64,000 nt of DNA, from NCBI GenBank assembly GCA_963971305.1, contig OZ020308.1, positions 28,177,275 through 28,241,274 on the forward strand, given 5' to 3'. The notes beneath the pieces were generated by a model, which ran no database searches, was not told the DNA's origin, and was given only the letters and a program-made list of their open reading frames with translations. Made by a program: the position numbers and the translations under genes. Shown here piece by piece: positions 10,601-19,600 of the stretch (positions are counted from its first letter, which is position 1; every line of letters starts with the position of its first letter). This stretch comes from Arcuatula senhousia (Eukaryota; Mollusca; Bivalvia; Mytilida; Mytilidae).

Positions 10601-13600
10601 CTCATACTTATATCAAACTGTGTGTATCCTTCTTCGTTTGGTGTTTTTGGATTGTAGAAAGATGCAAGGAACATGGTTTTGTGTCCTACCAATTCTACTT
10701 TTCACCATACAATCTCAGTTGCAGTTTCAAGTTCTGGTGCTCGTGTTCTTATGATGTTGTCTCGTACAGCTATCAATTCTCCGTCTCCCTCAAGAATGCG
10801 ATCACTTCTCTTACAGTGTAAATCCTGGAGGAAACATTTGGCTGTCTTTGATGGTTTTGTCAACCCATGTCTCGGTTCCAAATACGATATATGGTTTAAC
10901 ACTGTTTATCATGTTGTGAAGTAGGTGTTGCTTGGATATGATGGATTGGAAATTTACGTCGACTATTCTGAGTATGCTTGTAGTGTTTTTTGTAGCTTTG
11001 ATCTTCTTTCTTTGTCTGGAGTAGATGAATGGACTGGTATGAGATTGCTCTTGGGAGTTGGGCTTTCTAATGGGGTATCTGATAGGATGCTGAAATTATT
11101 ACTAGTACTGAATACAAGAGAAGAACAAAAGGTTGAGTAGTTTGGGCATCCACATGTATACAATCCCATGCCACTCCAGTTCAAGGTAGCTTTTGGTTTG
11201 TAAAGATTGACAGTTGGCGTGATACACTGGTTGCAGGTATCACAGACAATGCCTTTGTCATCCAAGGTAACAGGGCTGTCACAGGTTCCACATTGGTGTA
11301 TGGTTGAGCCATTTTCTGATGTGCAGTTACCTGACGGTCCGGGATTTTGTTCGATGTCATTTGAGACGGTTAGGAGGATAGGTGCTAGAACAAGAAGTTT
11401 TCCTTTTCGGCTGAAGTTTTTCATTATGTGTTTGTTTTAATGAACTCTGTAGATTAGGTGGTGCATGGCCATACATGTAACTTGTCCATGGTGCATGTTT
11501 GAAGCAGAGATGATAAATTGCCCGACAGAGATGAGGAATAGCAGTATGAATAATGTTGACATTCTGGTTGTGGTAGAGATGAAGGTGGTGATAATATCAA
11601 ACTCACCTACACACCTTCCCCCTGGAAGTCTGATGTTGTTTCTAGTTTGAATAGGCCACCATTTTTTTCTTTGTTTACATTTGTGATCGTCGTCTGTAGA
11701 TGAAATTGGAGATTATTGATTGTTTTCCTTTTGTTTCGGTCGAGTCTAGATGATTTTGATAAACCTTACCAAACTTACAGTAATGCAAAAATAATATGCC
11801 AAATATAAGAAATATATAGCTCTAGAAGAATATATTGATGAACCAATCTGCCAAAAGAAACAGTGTTGACAAATAGGACGTCATCAATACATCTGAAAGT
11901 GAGATTAAAATTAAAACTTTAAATTTTCACACACCTCACAGTAAGCTGATAAAAACCACGATAAATTGAAAAATACGAGAAAATCTTAGTTAAAGCGGTA
12001 TTCTTTTTAAACTCGTTTTTTTAAGTGTAATGATAGTTAGGTCAGTTAATCTTATATTAAGCTAAGTTATTCCATATTAACATTGTTAGTAACTTGATCT
12101 AGGTTATTCTCATTTTTGGGTTATGGCGAGCCATACGTATGTCCTTTGTATCGGCCAAAAGTAAGCCTACTCTTATCTAACTATACAAAGGGTTCTTAAT
12201 TGTGCATATGGTATTGCTTTTCGACATACACGGGAAACATTTTTGTCCCTTCTAAAGGAATAGCATCGGTCCGCAAGACCATGGTACGTAGCAAATAGCG
12301 TCGAGAGAGATTGGGAAAATTGGTCCATTAAATATAAACCCCAGACGAGGATCGAAGCACAAACCTTGGTGCTAGTAGCCCGACGCTATGTTGTAATGAT
12401 CTTAGGTCAATAAAACCCTTTTTAAGAATCTAACAAAATAAAAGTTTTTAAGATTTAGAAAGTAACACCAAACTCTGAGAACTAAGTTTCTATTGAAATG
12501 TTGTAATACATGAAATACAATGAATTTTACTTTGAACACAAAGTTTGTTGCACGAATTCGAAATAGGCATATTTCGACCGTGCTAAAAATGTTTCCTAAA
12601 ACTGGATAAATAATATTTCTTACCATTTATGACATAAAAGTAAACAGTATGCATTCAATTTTTTGAAATTTATAGGAATTCCATTTGTCATCGTAGTTAT
12701 GTCAGCTAGTATAACACAGCTAGAGGGATATGGAACCAAGAAGTTGTAAGTGGTGAAGCTAATAAATGTTTTTATGACGAATTATTTTGTTAATTTAGAA
12801 GCATGTAAAACGACTTTTACTTAGAGAATACGACTGTCATGACTGTCTTTAAAATTCGACATTTATTTTGAGTTATCAAGCAGGAACAACATTTATTTTA
12901 ATGCATTATTATGTTTCTCCTATTTATAAATTATTTTATTATCGGGACACTTTGAGACTTGGGGGCGCTGTTCGGTTATTGTATACTTTTCATTATGTCA
13001 TGTTTCCTTTTTTTGCAATTTACAAGCAAGAACGGTAAAAAGGAATTTATTACATTTTTTGCAGTTGTTGGTTATCGATAGACAATGGACTCATTTATGC
13101 TTTCTTTGGACCATGTGTATTTGGTGTTCTTGTACGTAGTGATTTTTAAAAGACAATTATTGATTGTTAAATCATCAAAGCGCATTGATTTAGACATTAT
13201 TCCACAGGGACTTGTTCCCCTGTATCAATATTTTGTTAGGGTCAATTTACTGTACGAAAAAAAAAACACAAGGGAGATTCTTATAAATTTGCCCAAAGTG
13301 AGTACGACTTTGAGGCCGAAATGCCATGAATGAAGATAGATTTGAGTGTGTGTGTTGGAAAGGAAAATCTTCCATAAAATGAATCATGAAGGAAAATATA
13401 TGAGATAAATGATTATATAAAAGAAAATTGAATTGAAGTAAAGGAATTAGTGAACGTAGTTTCTCCCTTGTGTTTTATTTTCGTATAACACATTGACCTG
13501 AGAAAATATTGATAGAGGGGAACAAGACTCTGTGATTATTCCTTATATTTTATAAAAGTTAAGTCATATTCAAATGAATTATACTAACAGGTAAATAAAG

Positions 13601-16600
13601 CAAATGAACATTTATATCACCGATAAACAAACAAAAACGAAAGCAATGTCAAAATCACAAATCGAAATAAGTCATTAATTGATCCCCTAAAAATCTTTCA
13701 AAACAAACTTTCTAAAAAAATGTACCCATTTTAAAGTACCCATTACAATGCTCAATAGAGGGAAAAGACAGTACAAAGCAAATAGTTTAAATTGGTACCT
13801 ACTAAAAACCAATCAGATACTCTTTGGACGGTAAAAAATCATGAGTCCATCATAAAAACACAAAGGTATCGAACGTGTCGTGTCCAAAATCTAACACTAA
13901 AGACTAAATATTTTTTTAAGATAATAATCTTAGGATTTTATGTGTTATGCATTGTATAAATCAATAATTTAAGGTATAGAATAAACATAATTTAATGATT
14001 TTTTTAATTATTGTTTCAAACCAAATAACAAATTATCGCCTTTTTAAGGTGGTTTCGTCTTCTTAGGAAATACAGAAAATATATAAAGTGTGAATATCAA
14101 ATACCGAATGTGATTTTGGATTCAAATAATTTACTCTATTTTGCTAACCTTTATTTTCTCCCATTATTTTGAAGGTAAACATAACGATAACAGGTCTTCT
14201 TCTAAAGAAAATTTTTTCCACAAGAGCTACAATGAACAAAACAACAAAGGAAAAGATAAAGTAAGTATTTTACATTTTTTTGTCTGGTCAAGAGGAAAAC
14301 AGTACAATTGTTTCCACGATGCGCCGATGGAAATGGTTAGTACAGAGTACAGAAGGTAAAAAATGTACAGTTTGTATAGCCTACTTAATTTTTTTTTATC
14401 GTACTGAATCGGTAAACATCTTAACTAAAGCAACGCATACTGCTCACCGTCTGCAGCGTAATCAAACTTTAGCCGTAGATTAATAGTTTTAGTATTTTTC
14501 CTAGGTAAAAAGAAATAGTCAATTTAATCAAATTCAACGATATATCAATAGATCAAATTCGATTTTTCAAAGTGGCCAATCTCAAAAACCATTTTTCAGA
14601 TCATGCTGGAAATTGATCTTGACCTGTATTTTATTGTACTCAACAGCTGTGCAAAATATAATTAAAATCCTTTGACGCGTTTTTAAGTTATTTGTTGGAA
14701 ACCTTCAGGGGACGGACGGACGGACAGACAGACGGATAGACACCGGCAAAAACTGATGGTATAACCTAATACCCTGCCACTTCATGTGGTGGGGTATTAA
14801 AACCGGTATGGTGTATAGATCTTGAACACATTTTGGTAAAATTTTCTACATTCGGTGAAAATTTCACCTCTTATATCTAACCATTTATTCCTCATTTTCT
14901 GTAAGGGCCATGACATTCATATGTTCTATACGGTATAACAACCCATCCTGAACTGAAAATTACCATACCAAGTTTTGTGCTCAATGTACATCTTCTGCCA
15001 GTACTTATACATGCCGCACTGGCAGAAATCTATGTTTGTGTAAATCTCAACTGCAGCCATTAGAATGTTGTCCTTATCAATGTACTACATGTACTTCCAA
15101 CATATTGAGAGACAACCTACTAATCAAAAGACTAGATAATGAACCCAATTTCTTAGTCAAATGCTGTACTTGCACCACATCTTGTAGTTACATATGTCAC
15201 TTATGTGTACCAAGTTTCATATATACATGTAGCCTTGCCCGCTTGCATACCAAGTTTCATGACCTCTATAACCTGTATAAGGAAATGACTTAAATACCAG
15301 ACGACTATTATGTTCATCCAACCTTGTCACATTATTATTAGGTATATTCACAAAGTAACATAGATCATGTAACATTTATTAAACACTAATATATATAATA
15401 TCTATAACTAAACTAATATAACAAACTACATTATAACACAAATTGATGTATCTTTGGCTTCTTGGGGGCTACTCAATACCTTATACTAATTATATACAAT
15501 ATTTACTTTACAATTAGCCTTGACCTTATTTAATCTGACAAACAAAAATCTATTTAAAGCCTACAGTATAGACTAGACAAGTTTATTTCCGTGTGCGGTA
15601 GAACCCAGCCTTACATGTACATGTATACCCTCAATGCGGTAGAACCCAGCATTGATTCATGCGGTAGAACCCAGCATGTGAAAGCGGTAGAACCCAGCTT
15701 TGATAAGTGACTGTGCGGTAGAACCCAGCACATGAAGCGGTAGAACCCAGCTTTGATGTATGCGGTAGAGCCCAGCTTGATATGTGCGGTAGAACCCAGC
15801 ACATGAAGCGGTAGACCCCAGCTTTGATAAGTGACTGTGCGGTAGAACCCAGCACATGAGAGCGGTAGAACCCAGCTTTGATGTAGGCGGTAGAGCCCAG
15901 TTTGATATGTGCGGTAGAAATGATAATTATTATTTGCATTACGTCATCTACGTAAATTTAACTACCTTAACCATTATCTTTTTTTTACAGAACTGGAGTT
16001 CGAAGTGTTTTGATCCTAGCTCCTCTTTTTGGGTTAACATGGCTGTTTGGATTGTTTTCTTTTCATGAAGATGCTGTGGTTTTTGTTTATGTGTTTGTAA
16101 TTTTGAACTCATTACAGGTATACCCTTTACTTTATGAGTGTGTTTCAACTTGGAAATTTCTAGAATTATTACAAACTAATGCTAATGGAAGACGGTCGCA
16201 TTAGTTGGTTTACTTTGTTTGTTCTGCTTTTTTGTTAATACATGTATGACATATGGATTTCTGGGGAGATGGATTTAATGGATTAAATTTTTAATTCTGT
16301 AATAAAATACTGAAAACACTTACATATAATTGACCAAAAGAATCTCACTCTTGTTCATATTTAGAAATAGACTTAAAAATAGATGTCCAATTTAGGTAAA
16401 CATGATTAAAAATAAAATAAAATTTTAGTAAACAAAAAAGTTTAGAAGTTGAAATTAAAAATCATATTTTTTTTCAGGGGCTTCTCATATTAATCATACA
16501 TGCTGTCATGAACAAAACTGTAAGTATTTGTACAAAAGATACAACAACACAACTGATAAACCAAACAAAATATTAAAATTTTGCACGATTATTTAAAACT

Positions 16601-19600
16601 TAAACGGGATTTCGATTCGAGTCTATGCATCTGGAGATCAATAAATAAAGTTAAAAACAAAATTATCGAACTTGGCGTATCAATCTCGAATGTCCATGAG
16701 ACAAGACAAAATAAGGAAAACACATCGAAAACACAGGCATTTCAAAGAAATGGTGGGTTAAACAATGTTTTATGGCGCGAAAACCTCCCCTTCCATTGCA
16801 ATTTTTGGAACCGGTAGCTACAAAAAACAAAACAGTTTTTGAAGACATATTAGGAATGCTGAGGTGATCATCTCAGTACGCCAACAAGCTAAACACTAAA
16901 CAAAAAAAACAATTACTGACCAATTTATCTAAGATGATTTTGAATTTTTCTACCAGTTGCTGATAACGAAGGAAGAATTTTTTTAAGGATCGTATGAGAC
17001 GTATTTTCTTATAACCTTGATCTAATAGTAGAATACGGAGAAAGCGGTGTCGTATAAAAAATTCTTAAAAATGTATACAAGCACTGGCATATCGAAAGAG
17101 TTGTGAAATATAAACACTTGAAGATGTATATTTGAGCTCGATGTGGTTGTAATTTGATTTTTTACCAGATGAGTCCTATTATAAATGAATGATTTGCATC
17201 GTGATTTGTGTGTTGCAGCACACAGGACCAGCCTTCGTTTTCATAGCACCTAAGTCCATAGCAACAGTCTTCTTTTTCATAGCACCTAAATTCACAGAAA
17301 CAGTCTTACTTTTCATAGCATCTAAGATCATAGGAACATTCTTGCCTTTCAAAGCACATTAGTTTACAGGAACAGTCTTCCATTTCATAGCATCTAAGTT
17401 CACAGGAACAGTTTACTTTCCATAGAACCTAAGTTCACAGGAACAGTCTTCTTTTCCACGGCACCTAAGTTTACTCTTGTTTATATGTGAGAATATGTGT
17501 TGTTGATTGCTATAAGTTGTGTTATAAATGTTAGTTATTTTGTGTTGTGTCTCTTATAATTGTTCTCTTCAGCGTTAATTGACTTCGTATTTGTCTTTCC
17601 TTCTTTCAATTTTCGAATGCCCTGATTGGTGCTTCTTTGCTATTTCGAGGTAAGGCTTGTAGTTAAGTTTTTTTTTAATTAAAACGCATCAAAGTAAATT
17701 TCAATAAAATAATACATTGATTTGATTATGATGGATCCAAATATTTACAGAATTAACCAAATGTCGGTAGCATTTTGAAGGATTGTAACAAAAACTATTT
17801 GAAAAATGCAATTGGATGCTAATTTTACGCTGTCAGTAACAGTAGGTATCAGTGGCAGATTTAGCGGAAGTTAAGTGGAACTGATTATTCCGCTAAAATA
17901 AAGTGGTAAATTAGTGGACTTTGTCTAGCTGCTAATTTACGCTGTCAAATTAACAGTGCAATTTTAGCATGATTTTGGCTGAAAATTAGTTCCACTGTTT
18001 TCTTGTAGCGGTGCTACAATTTGGTCTGGGTTATATAACGTTTAGAACATCAAACCTCAGAATCGACGTGTTATCAACATATGTCAAACCTTCCTAGATA
18101 CCACGTTATTTAATGTTTGTCATTTATAGTTTAAATATTTTGCATGTATTTTAAACCAATCATACACAGAAAACTGTTTTTTTCTAAAAGTGTGATGTCA
18201 CGTTTTAAAAAGCTGTTATTGAGTCGTTCAATAACAGAAAATATGCGTTTTGTATTAGTGTCACAAAACAAACAATAATACGATACAACACATTAATTAC
18301 GATTTATTCGCTAGGTGAAAAAAGAGTTGCATAGAAGAATAAGCAACTTAAGACGACAAAAGGAGTTTTCAACTACGTTTAAGTCAGAATCTTCAAATAC
18401 ATGGAATCTTTTAAAAAAGGTAACAATAACGTCCAATTGCGTGAGACATTGTCTTCAATGTTGATTATCTTTGTGTAACTATTTTGAGCATCTATTCTTT
18501 GTTTATGGTGTAACCGTGAATACAAAACGTTTAAAAACCTATTATTTTTTTTAAACCTAAACTATTACCATATTTGTGTGGATCCATTTTTAAAACTCAC
18601 CTATTTAAACGAAGTTGCGGCGACAACTTCTTTATGAGAGTGAACAATTAAGGGTCGATATCAATCTTTTGTTTGATTAAGATGGTATGTATTATTGACG
18701 GGATTGGTCACGGGTCGATGATTTCGAGGTTCTACGTTTTAATCTTTACCAAAAGCTTTTGAAACTATAAATAAAATAGAGTAATATCTTAAACATTAAA
18801 ATTGTTTTTGTTGTAAACACGTTTGTATTAATTGTAGACGAAGCGAAAAATGTCCTCTCCAAAGACAACTGCAGGTGGTAATAACTTTTTAGTATTATAA
18901 TCTCTAAGTTTTATATTAACAGCAATGTAATCGATTTGTATGAAAATGTCGCGAAAAACCTACCGATAATACACTGTATAACATGGGTCACCCAAATTTG
19001 AATTGGCAAATCAGATATTATTGATTGATACATAATTTTGTTCATCATCAAAGTAACCAGATATGACAAATACACTTAAGGAATTCCCATAATTTGCGTA
19101 GATATTACAATTACTTTAAGGAATATACATGTATCTACATGATAACATCATTCGCTATTATGCCTAACATTAAAGCAATGTTATGATTTAAACAAGATAA
19201 TCATTATAGATCTGCAATCAAAAGCAATAGGTAGACAAAACATTGACAAAAACGATTGTGTTGAGGATACCTGTATTTTTTTTAATTATTAGTTTTCATA
19301 GCAACTATCCTAAAACACTAGCTAAATTCCGTCGAATGTGCAGTGGTTGGTTTTCAACTCTTTTTATATATTCTATTTAATTAGCTGCAGCTTTAGTTAA
19401 TGTTTTGAAACTGAACAAATAGAAAAGTTATATGTATTTTTTTTCGTATTCAGGTAGTAGCGCTGCCATGTTTACCTCAACTACCAATAATCCAACGTAC
19501 GATTGTAGTGATGGCGTAACATCCGAGGTGAATGTAAGTACTTTTGCATTTATTATTGTTTTTTTAAGCTTAAAGGTAAACTCGAAAATAAGAAAATAAT

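Larger units (their letters stand above)
8036..11826 (-). mobile_element. LINE (non-LTR retrotransposon, CR1/Jockey-like), inactive
   Basis: Read on the minus strand, the order is a 5' UTR (about 11826-11425), an N-terminal segment with a 2A motif and zinc-finger cysteines (11424-10963), an AP-endonuclease remnant (about 10902-10300), reverse transcriptase (about 10030-8824), and a C-terminal RT region (about 8723-8180). Several frameshifts and stops break it. It interrupts PLE-B copy 1. The boundaries are inferred from where the PLE-B homology stops (about 8035) and resumes (about 11827). A clear target-site duplication was not resolved. The whole nest lies in GPCR intron 3. Confidence 0.85.
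6712..11908 (-). pseudogene. PLE-B copy 1, split by a hairpin and a LINE
   Basis: The 3' UTR end starts near 6712 (AAAACTACAGAACTTA). It resumes at 7495 (TGGTCCTGGCTTGG) after the hairpin and runs through the RT C-terminal coding region to about 8035. After the LINE, the PLE-B sequence picks up again at about 11827-11908 with the YIDD-region segment, seen on the + strand as GACGTCATCAATACATCTGA. Comparison with the PLE-B copy at 46403-48005 shows the pieces are collinear. The copy has frameshifts and is dead. Confidence 0.75.

Noticed and set aside
15596..15918. Regular repeats with similar-length spacers resembling a CRISPR array
   Set aside because: The spacers recur in a fixed order instead of being unique, there are no cas genes, and the locus is an animal intron; it is a minisatellite.
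15611..15939. Minus-strand open frames with Gly-Ser-Thr-Ala/Gly-Phe-Tyr-Arg repeats
   Set aside because: They are the translation of the minisatellite in three frames; no start context or conserved domain.
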